Below are positions 26,931-36,028 of a DNA stretch of 64,000 nucleotides, in pieces. This DNA comes from Streptomyces sp. NRRL S-37 (lineage in GTDB: Bacteria > Actinomycetota > Actinomycetes > Streptomycetales > Streptomycetaceae): the NCBI RefSeq assembly GCF_000721605.1, contig NZ_JOIZ01000015.1:124001-188000 (forward strand), given 5' to 3'. Every line of letters starts with the position of its first letter. Positions within the stretch are counted from its first letter, which is position 1. Made by a program: the position numbers and the translations under genes. Under the pieces are notes generated by a model. It ran no database searches. It saw only the letters and a program-made list of their open reading frames with translations, and was not told where the DNA came from.

Positions 26931-28070
26931 ATGAACCGTCACCGACGCCCGCCCCGGCGTGCCCCGTGGATCGCAGGCGGCGCCGCTGTGCTCGTCCTCG
27001 GTGGCATCGGCGTGTGGGTGTGGGTGGCGCAGGACGGCGGCACGCCCAGTCCCACGCCTTCGGCCTCGAACGACCTGTCCCTTCCGACGCTGAACCCGTT
27101 GCCGTCCTGGACGTTCACGACAGAGCCGTCGAGCACGGCACGGCGGACGCCGACGTCCACGCCGTCCTCCGGGCCGACGGCGTCCCGGCCCGGTCAGCCG
27201 GTCCCGCCGCCACCGTCGGCACAGCTGCCGACGACCGAGCCCGCCCCGTCGGCACAGCGGCCGACCGGCGAGCCGCCACCGCCGGTACAGCGGCCGACGA
27301 CCGAGCCGGCCCCGCCGGGTCAGCGGCCCACGACTCGGCCGGCGCCGCCCAGCCGCCGGCCGGTGCCCGGCCGGACCGCGACCGGCGCGTCGGCCCTGCG
27401 CACTCCGGAGGCGGGACCGACAACCCCACCGCCACCGACGCGGTCCGCGGCATCCCGCCCCTCACCGGGCTCCCGGACTCCCGCACCCTCACCGCGGCCC
27501 ACGACACCCGAACCCCCGACGCGGCCCACGGCATCCGAACCCCCGGCGAAGCCCGGCACGCTCAGACCTCCACCGAGGTCCGCGACACCCGAACCCCGGC
27601 CGAAGCACGCCACGTCCGCACCTCCACCGAAGTCCGCCACGTCCGCACCTCCACCGAAGTCCGCCACGTCCGCACCTCCACCGAAGTCCGCCACGCCCGA
27701 ACCCCCGCCGAAGCCCGGCATCCCCGAACCCCCGCCGAAACCCGCCACGCCGGAGCACCCGGCGTCACCGGCCCGCCCGGCGCCGACACGGACACCGACG
27801 ACGCGGCCGGCGCCCTCGAAGCACGTATCGGCGCCGTCCGTCATGTCACCCGGGCCGACGCCCACGACCGGTGGCGGCAAACGGGTGACCACCACGTGGT
27901 ACACCTCCCCGGCCGCGACGGCCGCCGCCCACCGTATGGCGGACGCCGACGCGGTCGGCGACCCCGCCTGCTCGATGGCGGCCGTGGGCCGGCCGGACCC
28001 CGGCCTGGTGCCGCGGAAGGGCCGCATCGGCATCGGGCACCACGGCGCGTACTGGTGCCTGGTCTGGTGA
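26931..28070 (+). CDS. Membrane-anchored proline-rich repeat protein
   Basis: A 379-aa protein. The N-terminus is short and basic, then a single hydrophobic helix (APWIAGGAAVLVLGGIGVWV) anchors it with the bulk outside. Residues about 45-310 are a Pro/Thr/Ser/Lys stalk with repeats such as TTEPAPP and the 9-residue ATSAPPPKS, the latter encoded by perfect 27-bp tandem repeats. The last 60 residues form a compact domain with two Cys (GDPACSMAAV and GAYWCLVW) that could form a disulfide. The frame is supported by third-position GC and the conserved-looking end. It is convergent with the ketopantoate reductase, 11 bp apart. Function unknown; the stalk-plus-small-domain layout suggests a cell-wall-spanning ligand or adhesin. 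Confidence 0.7.
   Translation: MNRHRRPPRRAPWIAGGAAVLVLGGIGVWVWVAQDGGTPSPTPSASNDLSLPTLNPLPSWTFTTEPSSTARRTPTSTPSSGPTASRPGQPVPPPPSAQLPTTEPAPSAQRPTGEPPPPVQRPTTEPAPPGQRPTTRPAPPSRRPVPGRTATGASALRTPEAGPTTPPPPTRSAASRPSPGSRTPAPSPRPTTPEPPTRPTASEPPAKPGTLRPPPRSATPEPRPKHATSAPPPKSATSAPPPKSATSAPPPKSATPEPPPKPGIPEPPPKPATPEHPASPARPAPTRTPTTRPAPSKHVSAPSVMSPGPTPTTGGGKRVTTTWYTSPAATAAAHRMADADAVGDPACSMAAVGRPDPGLVPRKGRIGIGHHGAYWCLVW
27609..27689. repeat. Three perfect 27-bp tandem repeats
   Basis: Three identical 27-bp units, each starting GCCACGTCCGCACCTCCACC, with degenerate copies on both sides from about 27540 to 27760. They encode the 9-residue repeats of the proline-rich stalk and are likely to vary in copy number between strains. 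Confidence 0.9.
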
Positions 28071-28081
28071 GGCGGCAGCCG

Positions 28082-29008
28082 TCACCCCGCCGCCGCTCCG
28101 AGCACGTACGGGGACAGGATGTCGGCCACCGTCCGGTTGCGCGGTGCGGGAACGCCGAGCCGGGCCGCGAGGTCGGCCACTCCCCCGCTGAGCCAGGGCA
28201 GTTCGAGACGGTTGCCGTTCTCCAGGTCGTTGTGCATGGAGGACGTCATGTCCGCGGGCAGCGTGTCGCAGAAGGCCAGTTGACGCTCGGCGAACGTGTC
28301 GTCCAGCGCGACACCCGACGCCTGCGCGAGTGCCACGGTCTCCTCCATGATCTCGCGCAGCAGTGCCCGGGAACGCTCGTGGGAACGGACGACACCGATG
28401 GGCCCGCGGATGGCGGTCGTGGTGGCCGACAGCCCGACGAGGAAGACGAACTTCTCCCAGATCACCCTGTCGATCTCCGCGCTGGTCTCCGCCTCGATGC
28501 CCGCCTCACGACAGGCGGTCAGAAACCGCCGCACGACGGGCTCCTGACCCGGATGGCGGGCGCCGACGACCACCCTCTGCAGGGCGCTGTTGTGCCTGAC
28601 GACGCCGGGTTCCTCAATGAAGGCCGAGATGAAGCACGTTCCGCCCAGGACGGAGTCCGCGGGCAGGTGACGGCGGAGGACGTCGTCCTTGTGCACGCCG
28701 TTCTGCAGCGAGAGCACAGGGGCGTCCCCCGCCTTCGAGGAAGCCAGTCGTACGGCGACGTCCTCGGTGTCCCAGAGTTTCACGGCGATGATCACCAGGT
28801 CCGTGGGACCGAGCCGGGCAACGCTGTCGACGGCCGAGCCGGGCGGGGTGCGCACGTCCCCCAGCGGGCTGCGGACCAGCAGCCCCGAGCCGCGTACCGC
28901 CTCCAGATGACGGCCCCGGGCCACGAACGTGACCTCGTGACCCGCCGCGGCCAGCCGCGCCCCGAAACAGCCACCGACCCCACCGGCTCCGACAACCGCG
29001 ATACGCAT
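28082..29008 (-). CDS. Ketopantoate reductase family protein (PanE/ApbA-like)
   Basis: A 308-aa NADP-dependent oxidoreductase. The N-terminal Rossmann motif is VVGAGGVGGCFGARLAAAGH. The conserved lysine region VIIAVKLWDTEDV and asparagine region LSLQNGVHKDDVL follow, and the C-terminal helical domain carries KFVFLVGLSATT and SSMHNDLENGNRLELPWLSG, with the conserved Asn/Glu pattern of the family. The canonical reaction is 2-dehydropantoate to pantoate for CoA synthesis, but Streptomyces genomes hold several paralogues and this one stands outside any pantothenate operon, so another 2-keto substrate is possible. Confidence 0.87.
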   Translation of the reverse strand: MRIAVVGAGGVGGCFGARLAAAGHEVTFVARGRHLEAVRGSGLLVRSPLGDVRTPPGSAVDSVARLGPTDLVIIAVKLWDTEDVAVRLASSKAGDAPVLSLQNGVHKDDVLRRHLPADSVLGGTCFISAFIEEPGVVRHNSALQRVVVGARHPGQEPVVRRFLTACREAGIEAETSAEIDRVIWEKFVFLVGLSATTTAIRGPIGVVRSHERSRALLREIMEETVALAQASGVALDDTFAERQLAFCDTLPADMTSSMHNDLENGNRLELPWLSGGVADLAARLGVPAPRNRTVADILSPYVLGAAAG

Positions 29009-29124
29009 GTGTGACCGCCTCCTCGACTCCTGTTCCGAGGATTATGACGATCCACCTCGCCCCGGCCCCGGGCCGGTCACCGCGTAGGCTGCCCTCGCAC
29101 GGAAACGGCTGGGTGGGGGAGCAC

Positions 29125-31251
29125 ATGACGGCTGGAACGGCCCCGAGGTGGGCGTCGACTCTCGATTCGGTGGTGGTGTACGCGCAGGGCGCGCTCTGCC
29201 GCCGTCTGGCCCGGGGCACGGTGCCGGCGGGCGGACGCGTGCGGGTGGCGGGACTGCCCCGCTCGCTGGACCCGGGCTCGTTGCGGGCCCGTGTCGTCGG
29301 GGCGTCCGGGGTACGTGTCACCGAGGCCCGGGTGGAGGTGGAGGCCGAACTCCTCGACGCGGGACCGTCCGACGAGTTGCGGCGCGAGGAGGAGCGGCTG
29401 CGCGACGCGTGGGCGGCGGCGCGGGACCGACGGGACCGGCAACTGGGGCTGATCGAGGAGGTCGGGGCGCTCCGTCCGGTGCCGCCGGCCCGCAAGCGGG
29501 ACGACCCGCATCGCCGTACCCCGGTCGACGCGTGGCTGGAGCTCTCCGAGTTCGTCGACGAGCGTCTGACCGGGCTGCACGGCAGGCTCCGTGAGCTGGA
29601 GGAGGAGCTGAGCCGGGCCGAGCACGAGCTCACGGTCGCCGTGGACAGGCTCTCCCGTGCCTCCACCGACGCGCCCTCGGCGGCGGTGGCCGCCTCGATG
29701 TGCGCGGTCCTGACGCTGGACGGCGCGGGCGGCGCGGAGGTGGAGCTGGAGGTGGAGTACGGGGTGCCCGGCGCCGTCTGGGTGCCCGCCTACCAGCTCA
29801 CCCACCGGGAGGGCGAGAGCGACGGATCCCTGGTGCTGCGGGCCTCGGTCGCCCAGCGTACGGGGGAGGACTGGACCGGTGTGCGCATCGCCCTGGCCAC
29901 CGCCGATCTGCGCCGTCGCACCGGTCTGCCCCGGCTCCGCTCGGTCCGCGTCGGACGCAGTCAGTCCGCTCCCGCGCCTTCGGGCTGGCGTGAGCACCCG
30001 GCGGGGCTGACCGATCTCTTCGCCGGTTACGACACGGCGGGCCCCCGTCCCGGCACGGGGCCGGCGCCCGATGCCGTGGCCGGTGCCGCGCCCGGCTCCG
30101 TTCCCCCGCCCCCGCCCGTCCCGCTCCCGGAGGGCGCCTCCCCACCGGCTTTCGGCGGCGCCGTGGCGCCGGTCCGGGCCCGGCCGGGCGGCGGGCCGCG
30201 CACCGCGCGCCGCGCGGCACCCGCCGCACCCGGAGCACCCGGAGCACCCGGAGCACCCGGAGCACCCGGAGCACCCGGAGCACCCGGAGCACCCGGAGCA
30301 CCCGGAGCACCCGGAGCCGCCCCGGCCGCCCCGGCGGCCTACGGGGCGGCTCCGCCACCGCCCGCCGCGTCCGCGGTCTTCCCCGCGGCCGCGCCGCCGG
30401 TGCCCGTGGCCGGTCCGCCGCGGCCGGACGGCGCCGAACTCGACTACTCCGCACTCGTCCTGTGCGGCCCGGACGAGCCGGGCGGCCGCCGGGGCAGGCT
30501 GTTCCCCGGCTCCGGCTTCGACCCGGTGACCGCCGAGTACCGCCGCCGCGCCGAGACGGTGGGCGCGCTGCCCCTTCCCGGATACGCCGTGCGGCCCCGC
30601 GAGTCGGCGGGCTCCTTCGACCACCGGTTCGATGCCGCCGCCCCCGCCGACATCCCCTCGGACGGCACCTGGCACACCGTGACCGTCGGCGAGATCCCGG
30701 TCGGTCTGCGCACCGAGTACATCTGCGTTCCGTCCGTGGAGCAGACCGTGTACACGACGCTGGTGCTCTCCAACGCCACCGATCAGGCCCTGCTGGCCGG
30801 TCCGGTGGAGGTCACCGTGAACGAGGATTTCCTGCTGACCGCCGCGCTGCCCACGCTCGCCCCGGGCGGTGTGTCCCGGGTGGGGCTCGGACCGGCCGAG
30901 GCCATCGGGGTCACCCGCCGGGTGAATCTGCACGAGTCGACCGCGGGGCTGCGCAACAACGTCACGGTGCTCGACCACCGCGTCCACGTGGAGCTGGCCA
31001 ACCGGCTTCCGGTGCCCGTCTCCGTGGAGGTGCGCGAGCGTGTGCCCGTCACCTCCGACGCGGACATCCGGATCGAGGAACGGGCCGGCTGGACGGCGCC
31101 GGGGGACGACACCGGCCTTGAGCGCCACGCGCCGGGCACCCGCCTGTGGCGGATCGAACTGCCCGCCGGCGGCACCGCCGCTCTCGACGGCGGCTACGAA
31201 ATCCGGATCCCGGCCGGCAAGGCCCTCACCGGCGGCAACCGCAGGAGCTGA
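29125..31251 (+). CDS. DUF4139 family protein (mucoidy-inhibitor A-like) with collagen-like insert
   Basis: A 708-aa protein. Residues about 10-100 form the DUF4140 N-terminal domain (STLDSVVVYAQGALCRRLAR, VRVAGLPRSLDPGSLRARVV), then a coiled coil rich in Glu/Arg (about 85-200). The DUF4139 beta-rich domain (YGVPGAVWVPAYQLTHREGE, RTGEDWTGVRIALATADLRR) is split by a Pro/Ala/Gly segment containing nine GAP triplets encoded by a 9-bp tandem repeat. It resumes with DGTWHTVTVGEIPVGLRTEY and LRNNVTVLDHRVHVELANRL. The ATG at 29125 follows GGGGGAG. Six bases separate it from a DUF4139 paralogue. Cellular role unknown. Confidence 0.85.
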   Translation: MTAGTAPRWASTLDSVVVYAQGALCRRLARGTVPAGGRVRVAGLPRSLDPGSLRARVVGASGVRVTEARVEVEAELLDAGPSDELRREEERLRDAWAAARDRRDRQLGLIEEVGALRPVPPARKRDDPHRRTPVDAWLELSEFVDERLTGLHGRLRELEEELSRAEHELTVAVDRLSRASTDAPSAAVAASMCAVLTLDGAGGAEVELEVEYGVPGAVWVPAYQLTHREGESDGSLVLRASVAQRTGEDWTGVRIALATADLRRRTGLPRLRSVRVGRSQSAPAPSGWREHPAGLTDLFAGYDTAGPRPGTGPAPDAVAGAAPGSVPPPPPVPLPEGASPPAFGGAVAPVRARPGGGPRTARRAAPAAPGAPGAPGAPGAPGAPGAPGAPGAPGAPGAAPAAPAAYGAAPPPPAASAVFPAAAPPVPVAGPPRPDGAELDYSALVLCGPDEPGGRRGRLFPGSGFDPVTAEYRRRAETVGALPLPGYAVRPRESAGSFDHRFDAAAPADIPSDGTWHTVTVGEIPVGLRTEYICVPSVEQTVYTTLVLSNATDQALLAGPVEVTVNEDFLLTAALPTLAPGGVSRVGLGPAEAIGVTRRVNLHESTAGLRNNVTVLDHRVHVELANRLPVPVSVEVRERVPVTSDADIRIEERAGWTAPGDDTGLERHAPGTRLWRIELPAGGTAALDGGYEIRIPAGKALTGGNRRS
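30232..30312. repeat. Nine tandem copies of GGAGCACCC
   Basis: Nine uninterrupted perfect 9-bp units (81 bp) within the DUF4139 gene, encoding Gly-Ala-Pro triplets. Unit length is a multiple of three, so slippage keeps the frame and changes only linker length. Confidence 0.95.
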
Positions 31252-31257
31252 CCCAGC

Positions 31258-32817
31258 ATGTCTACGTCATCGGAGCTCATCCCCCTCCCCGTCACCGCCG
31301 TCACCTGTACGGAGGACCGCGCTCACGTCGAGCGGACGGCCGTGCTCGATCTGGAGGCCGGTACGCAGCGGCTGCGTCTCGGACCGGTCAGCGCGCTGGC
31401 CGTCGACCGTACCCTCCACGCCGAGCTGACCGACGGCCACCCGGCGACCGTGCTCGACGCGCGGATCGTCCGCAGCTGGACGCCGCGCGGGCCGGGGCCC
31501 GCCGACGACGACTCCGCGCTGCGCCGGCGGGTGACGGCCCTGGAGGAGAAGCGGACGGACCTGGAGCAGCGGCGTGACCGGCTGCGTACCCGCCTCGATC
31601 TGCTCGGCCGTCTCGCCACCGATCTGCTGCGGGAGATCGGCGAGGGCGCCGGCTCCGGAGAGGCGGAAAGGGACCGCTGGGCCCGGGAACTGGACCGGGT
31701 GGACGGCGAACGCGACTCCCACGGCGAGCGGCTGCGCTCCGTGGAGGCCGAGTTGTCCGCCGTCACCGCCGAACTGTCCGAGACCCGGCGGGCCCTGGAC
31801 CTCTCCGAGACGGAGCCCGCCGAGCTGGTCGGTCACATCGAGCTGACCGTGCGTGCCCCGGCCGCCGGGCGGGCCGGGCTGCGGCTGAGCCATCTCACGC
31901 CGTGCGCGGTGTGGCGGCCCGCCTACCGGGCCGTGCTCGACGGGGACTCCCTCACGCTGGACACGGACGCGATCGTCTGGCAGCGCACCGGCGAGGACTG
32001 GTCGGACGTACGGCTGACCCTGTCGACGGCCCGCTCCGCGGGAGCCGCGGAACCGCCCCGGCTCGGCGAGGACCGGCTGACGCTCCAGGAGCGTTCCGCC
32101 GCGGAGCGCCGCACCGTCCACGTCGACCTGCGCGAGGAGGAGGTCGCGGACCTCGGCCCCGTCCCCGTGCTCGGACTGCCGGGCGTGGACGACGGCGGGG
32201 AGGTGCGCGTGCTCCACTCCCCCGCACCGGTCTCCGTGCCGGCCGACGGTCGCGCCCACCGGGTGCCGCTCTCCTCCTTCACCTCGCCCGCGAGGAGTGA
32301 GTACGCCAGTTCCCCCGAGCTGTCGCCCCTGGTCGACCAGGTGGTGCGGTGCGACAACCGGTCCGGCCACGCCCTGCTCGCCGGGCCGGTCGGCCTCGTC
32401 CGCGGCAGTGGGTTCACCGGACGCGGCACCCTGGACTTCACTGCCCCCGGTGCCCCCCTCGAGATCGCCTTCGGCAGCCGGGACGACCACCGGGTGCTGC
32501 GGCACACCGAGGAGACCCGCGAGACCGCCGGGATCACCCAGCGGACCGTCCTCACCCGGACCGTCCGCCTGCACCTCTCCAGGTTCTCCGCCCCCGGCGA
32601 GCACGACGACAGGACGGTCGTCGTCCGGGAGCGCGTCCCGGTCTCCGAGGTCTCGGCGGTGGAGGTACGCCTGCGCCGGGACGACTGTTCCCCCGCGCCC
32701 GACGCGATCGACGCGGACGGCATCGTCCGCTGGAACGTCCCGCTGGCCCCGGGCGGCCGGCGCACCGTCACCCTGGTCTACGAGGTCTCGGCGAGCAGCA
32801 AGGTCACCGGTCTGTGA
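31258..32817 (+). CDS. DUF4139 family protein, second paralogue
   Basis: A 519-aa protein with the same order as its upstream neighbour but without the collagen-like insert. DUF4140 domain (LPVTAVTCTEDRAHVERTAV), a coiled coil (about 80-190, with LEEKRTDLEQRRDRLRTRL), then DUF4139 (LTPCAVWRPAYRAVLDGDSL, IVWQRTGEDWSDVRLTLSTA, YEVSASSKVTGL at the end). The ATG at 31258 lies 6 bp after the previous stop, so the two are co-transcribed and may form a heteromer. A long-stem terminator follows. Confidence 0.87.
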   Translation: MSTSSELIPLPVTAVTCTEDRAHVERTAVLDLEAGTQRLRLGPVSALAVDRTLHAELTDGHPATVLDARIVRSWTPRGPGPADDDSALRRRVTALEEKRTDLEQRRDRLRTRLDLLGRLATDLLREIGEGAGSGEAERDRWARELDRVDGERDSHGERLRSVEAELSAVTAELSETRRALDLSETEPAELVGHIELTVRAPAAGRAGLRLSHLTPCAVWRPAYRAVLDGDSLTLDTDAIVWQRTGEDWSDVRLTLSTARSAGAAEPPRLGEDRLTLQERSAAERRTVHVDLREEEVADLGPVPVLGLPGVDDGGEVRVLHSPAPVSVPADGRAHRVPLSSFTSPARSEYASSPELSPLVDQVVRCDNRSGHALLAGPVGLVRGSGFTGRGTLDFTAPGAPLEIAFGSRDDHRVLRHTEETRETAGITQRTVLTRTVRLHLSRFSAPGEHDDRTVVVRERVPVSEVSAVEVRLRRDDCSPAPDAIDADGIVRWNVPLAPGGRRTVTLVYEVSASSKVTGL

Positions 32818-32869
32818 CCCCGGACGCGGAAGCGGGGCGGCCGGCCGGGGTGACCGGCCGCGGATGAGG

Positions 32870-32906
32870 CCGCGCGTCCGGCACGGCGCATGTGCCGGAC
32901 GCGCGG
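32870..32906. terminator. Strong bidirectional terminator hairpin
   Basis: A perfect 15-bp stem (left arm CCGCGCGTCCGGCAC, right arm GTGCCGGACGCGCGG) closes a 7-nt loop. It lies between two convergent genes, the second DUF4139 gene and the MFS transporter, and would serve both strands. Confidence 0.85.
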
Positions 32907-32970
32907 CGGCCGTGTGTCCGGCGGCGTCCGTCCGGTGGGCCCGGCGGTCGCGCCGGGTGTGCCCGCGCCG

Positions 32971-34500
32971 TCAGAACTTCGGTGTCGGTGTCTGTGACCG
33001 CACCAGCTCCGCCGCCTCCTGTTCCGTCTGCACCGAGGGCGGCGAGCCCTCCAGCGGCTGCCGGGCCGTCTCCTTCATGCAGGCCACCGCGATGACACCG
33101 ACCAGGGCCGCGGCCATCGCGTAGTACGCCGGCATCATGTCCGAGCCGGTCGCGCCGATGAGGGCCGTGATGACCAGCGGTGTCGTGCCGCCGAACAGGG
33201 ACGCCGACAGGTTGTAGCCGACCGACAGGGAGCCGTAGCGCACCGGCGTCGGGAACATGGCCGGCAGCGCCGCCGACATGGTGCCCAGCAGGCAGACCAG
33301 GGACAGGCCGAGCATCAGCATGCCGCCCGAGACGGCGAGCAGGCTGCCCTGCTGCACCAGCAGGAACGCCGGGGCGGACAGGACGAAGAAGCCCAGCATG
33401 CCGGCCATCAGCAACGGTTTGCGGCCGAACCGGTCGTTCAGCCGGCCCACCTGGGTGATGATCAGCATCAGCACCACCATGGTGGCGACCAGGATCAGCA
33501 GACCGTGGGTCTCGCTGTAGTGCAGTTCGTCCGACAGGTACGTCGGCATGTACGACAGCAGCATGTAGTCGGTGATGTTGTACGCGCCGACCAGGGCGAT
33601 GCACAGCACCAGCGTCCGCCAGTGCTGCCGGAAGATCTTGGCGAGGTCGCCGTGGGCGGTGGTCTCCACCGCGTTCGCGGCCTCGGTGATGTGGACATTG
33701 CCCTGCTCCAGCTTCAGATACGCCGGTGTGTCGTCCAGCTTCAGCCGCAGGTAGATGCCGACGATGCCGAGCGGCCCGGCGACCAGGAACGGGATGCGCC
33801 AGCCCCAGGCGTCCATCGTGTCGGAGCCGAGCCAGGCGGTGAGGGCCGTGACCAGGCCCGCCGCGCCGGTGTACCCGGCCAGCGTGCCCAGTTCGAGGAA
33901 GCTGCCGAAGTAGCCGCGCCGCTTGTCCGGGGCGTACTCCGCGATGAAGGTGGAGGCACCGCCGTACTCGCCGCCGGTGGAGAATCCCTGCAGCAGCCGG
34001 AAGAGGATCAGCAGCAGCGGTGACCAGAAGCCGACGGCCGCGTAGGTCGGCAGCATGCCGATGGCGGCGGTGCCGACCGCCATCAGGATCATCGTCAGCG
34101 CGAGGACCTTCTTGCGGCCGACCTTGTCGCCCATCGGCCCGAAGACCATGCCGCCGAGCGGGCGCACCAGGAAGGCGACGGCGAAGGTGGCGAAGGACGA
34201 CAGCAGCTGCGCGGTCTCGCTCCCGGAGGGGAAGAAGACGCGGCCGATGGTGCCGGCCAGATACGCGTAGATGCCGAAGTCGAACCACTCCATGGCGTTG
34301 CCGAGCGAGGCCGCCTTCACCGCTCGCCTGACCGCCCGCTCGTCCGTCACGGTGATGTCCGAACGGCGCAGCGGCGGGTTCCGCCTGCGGCGGACGGCAC
34401 GGAACAGGGCGGGGTGACGCCTGACCGCCTCGGAAGGAGGCGTGGGTTCGCTGTCGATGGGGGACGTGGCGGGGTTCCTTTCCAGGTCATGCCGTAGCAA
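32971..34500 (-). CDS. ProP-like MFS transporter (proline/glycine betaine type)
   Basis: A 509-aa, 12-helix major facilitator of the metabolite:H+ symporter group. Signature motifs are LGNAMEWFDFGIYAYLAGTI near the first helix, RPLGGMVFGPMGDKVGRKKV (loop 2-3), LLQGFSTGGEYGGASTFIAE and GRLNDRFGRKPLLMAG (loop 8-9). These match ProP-type osmoprotectant importers. The start is uncertain: the TTG at 34500 gives a 50-residue hydrophilic leader, while a GTG at 34350 starts close to the first helix; neither has a strong ribosome binding site. It is convergent with the DUF4139 genes and may import compatible solutes or a related zwitterion or acid. Confidence 0.88.
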   Translation of the reverse strand: MLRHDLERNPATSPIDSEPTPPSEAVRRHPALFRAVRRRRNPPLRRSDITVTDERAVRRAVKAASLGNAMEWFDFGIYAYLAGTIGRVFFPSGSETAQLLSSFATFAVAFLVRPLGGMVFGPMGDKVGRKKVLALTMILMAVGTAAIGMLPTYAAVGFWSPLLLILFRLLQGFSTGGEYGGASTFIAEYAPDKRRGYFGSFLELGTLAGYTGAAGLVTALTAWLGSDTMDAWGWRIPFLVAGPLGIVGIYLRLKLDDTPAYLKLEQGNVHITEAANAVETTAHGDLAKIFRQHWRTLVLCIALVGAYNITDYMLLSYMPTYLSDELHYSETHGLLILVATMVVLMLIITQVGRLNDRFGRKPLLMAGMLGFFVLSAPAFLLVQQGSLLAVSGGMLMLGLSLVCLLGTMSAALPAMFPTPVRYGSLSVGYNLSASLFGGTTPLVITALIGATGSDMMPAYYAMAAALVGVIAVACMKETARQPLEGSPPSVQTEQEAAELVRSQTPTPKF

Positions 34501-34727
34501 ACGGAACGTATCAGCGTCATCGGAACGACGCGGGGAAGCACGCTCGGAATCGCTTCTTCCCGGTGGTTCCTCCGCTACGCAGGTGTGCGGCCGGGGCGGT
34601 TCTCACCCATGTGCCTCCGCTGCGCTGGTCGCCCGGGCGGACCGGTGATGCGGTGGGAGGACAAGGGCAGAAAAGCGCTCGGGGCAGGTCGGCGCCGGGG
34701 CGCTCGTCCCATCCACAGGAGGCACTC

Positions 34728-35612
34728 GTGACCACCCCTCGTCCGATCGTCTGCTCGTCCCGTGTCCTGGCCGCCGTACTGGCCACCGGGACCCTGCTCA
34801 CCACGGCGGCCTGTTCCGACGCGGACAACAGCGCGTCGGCCGGGTCGAAGACCGCCGCCGCGGCCGTCGCGCAGACCGAGTCACCCACGTCCACGCCCAC
34901 GTCGACCACCACGTCCCCGACCGCTTCCCCGACCTCGTCACCGACGTCGTCACCCGGCGCGACGCTCAGCGAGACGGGCGCGCGGAACGCGCTGATCACC
35001 TCGGCGGACCTCGAGGGCGACTGGACCCAGGCCGACAAGCCGCAGACCTGGCGGGACTCCCTGCTCGTCGGAGAGGTCGACGTGGCCGCCTTCCTCAGCG
35101 GGAAGAGCGACGCCCCGGACTGCCAGCAGCTGATCGACTCGCTGTACGACGAGACTCTGCTGGGGACTCCGTCCGGGGCGTCGGCGCTCAACGGCTTCGA
35201 GCAGGGCGACTCCCGGCTGCTCTACCAGGTGGCGGCCTACGAGAAGGCGGACCTGGACGAGTCGATGAAGTCGCTGCGGTCGCTTCCCGACACCTGCGAC
35301 CAGTTCACCGTGACCGGCGGGGACAACGGTGACCGCACCGTCCAGGTCGTCGAGATGTCCCTGCCCGAGGAGGGGGACGCGCGGCAGGGAATGACCGTGA
35401 CGGTGAAGGGCGACAGCGGGGGCCAGCCCGTGACCCTCACCCTGGACGTGGCCGTCGTCCAGATCGGAGCGAACGCGATCACGGTCACCAACGGCGGGCT
35501 CGACGGCGCCGACCACGACGCCACCACGGCCGCCGTCGAACAGGGCACACCGCGGCTTCAGGCGGTCCTCGCCGGCCGCACGCCGACGCCCACTCCCAGC
35601 GGAATCGAGTGA
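34728..35612 (+). CDS. Secreted lipoprotein
   Basis: A 294-aa protein. GTG start at 34728 behind ACAGGAGG. The signal peptide core VLAAVLATGTLLTTAACSD ends in a lipobox-like TAAC, so Cys28 is probably lipid-modified. A Thr/Ser/Pro linker follows (about residues 50-80) and then a globular domain starting ITSADLEGDWTQADKP, with two further Cys (DAPDCQQL, PDTCDQF). The shape is that of a small extracytoplasmic PknH-like or LpqN-like sensor lipoprotein, but I cannot name a family. It is not in an operon. Confidence 0.78.
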   Translation: MTTPRPIVCSSRVLAAVLATGTLLTTAACSDADNSASAGSKTAAAAVAQTESPTSTPTSTTTSPTASPTSSPTSSPGATLSETGARNALITSADLEGDWTQADKPQTWRDSLLVGEVDVAAFLSGKSDAPDCQQLIDSLYDETLLGTPSGASALNGFEQGDSRLLYQVAAYEKADLDESMKSLRSLPDTCDQFTVTGGDNGDRTVQVVEMSLPEEGDARQGMTVTVKGDSGGQPVTLTLDVAVVQIGANAITVTNGGLDGADHDATTAAVEQGTPRLQAVLAGRTPTPTPSGIE

Positions 35613-36028
35613 CCGCGGGACCGGACGCGCGGAGACGACCGTGAGGGCGGCCCGTTCACTCGCCCGGCCCCTGTGACGGTGCTGGGCCACTCGGCCGCAT
35701 GCGGTGTCGTGACGGCAGTCGTCCCCCTCGACGAGAGAGCTGTCATGACGTTCGTACGGCACGTCTCCGCCCGCCGGCCACTCCCCCTGGCCGTCCTCGT
35801 CCCCGTCGCCGCCCTGATGGCCGCCGGCCCGTCCCCGGCGTCCGGGAGCGGCGGCGGCACGGCCCTCGTGGTCCGCTCCCGCCGGTCCCGACCCGGGGCC
35901 GGCGTGCCGGCGGCGCTCCTTTGCTACTTGGGGGTAGGAACGCGACTCCTCTTGCTATACAGTTCGTCAGCAAGGCGGGTGGTTACCCGCGGTAATACTG
36001 ATCGGACTCGAGGCGAGGAGCCCTCGGC
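35613..36028. other. Intergenic region upstream of diiron oxygenase operon
   Basis: A 416-base gap. A frame starting at 35745 begins like a signal peptide but runs into the wrong frame of the next gene without a domain, so no gene is called. The last 100 bases are unusually A/T-rich, with two TTGCTA hexamers (35921, 35953), a possible -10 hexamer TATACA at 35956, and overlapping palindromes at 35975-35995. Confidence 0.5.
35975..35995. promoter_or_regulatory. Overlapping palindromes in diiron-oxygenase promoter
   Basis: GCGGGT-GGTT-ACCCGC (35975-35990) overlaps TTACC-CGC-GGTAA (35983-35995). They lie 34-54 bp before the oxygenase ATG and just downstream of a TATACA hexamer, a position where a repressor would block transcription. 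Two mutually exclusive dyads could also act as an RNA switch in the leader. Confidence 0.55.

Noticed and set aside
27540..27760. 27-bp repeats as a CRISPR array
   Set aside because: Units are contiguous without unique spacers and lie in frame in a proline-rich coding sequence.
30232..30312. GGAGCACCC array as an intergenic or regulatory repeat
   Set aside because: It is in frame within a coding sequence and encodes Gly-Ala-Pro triplets.
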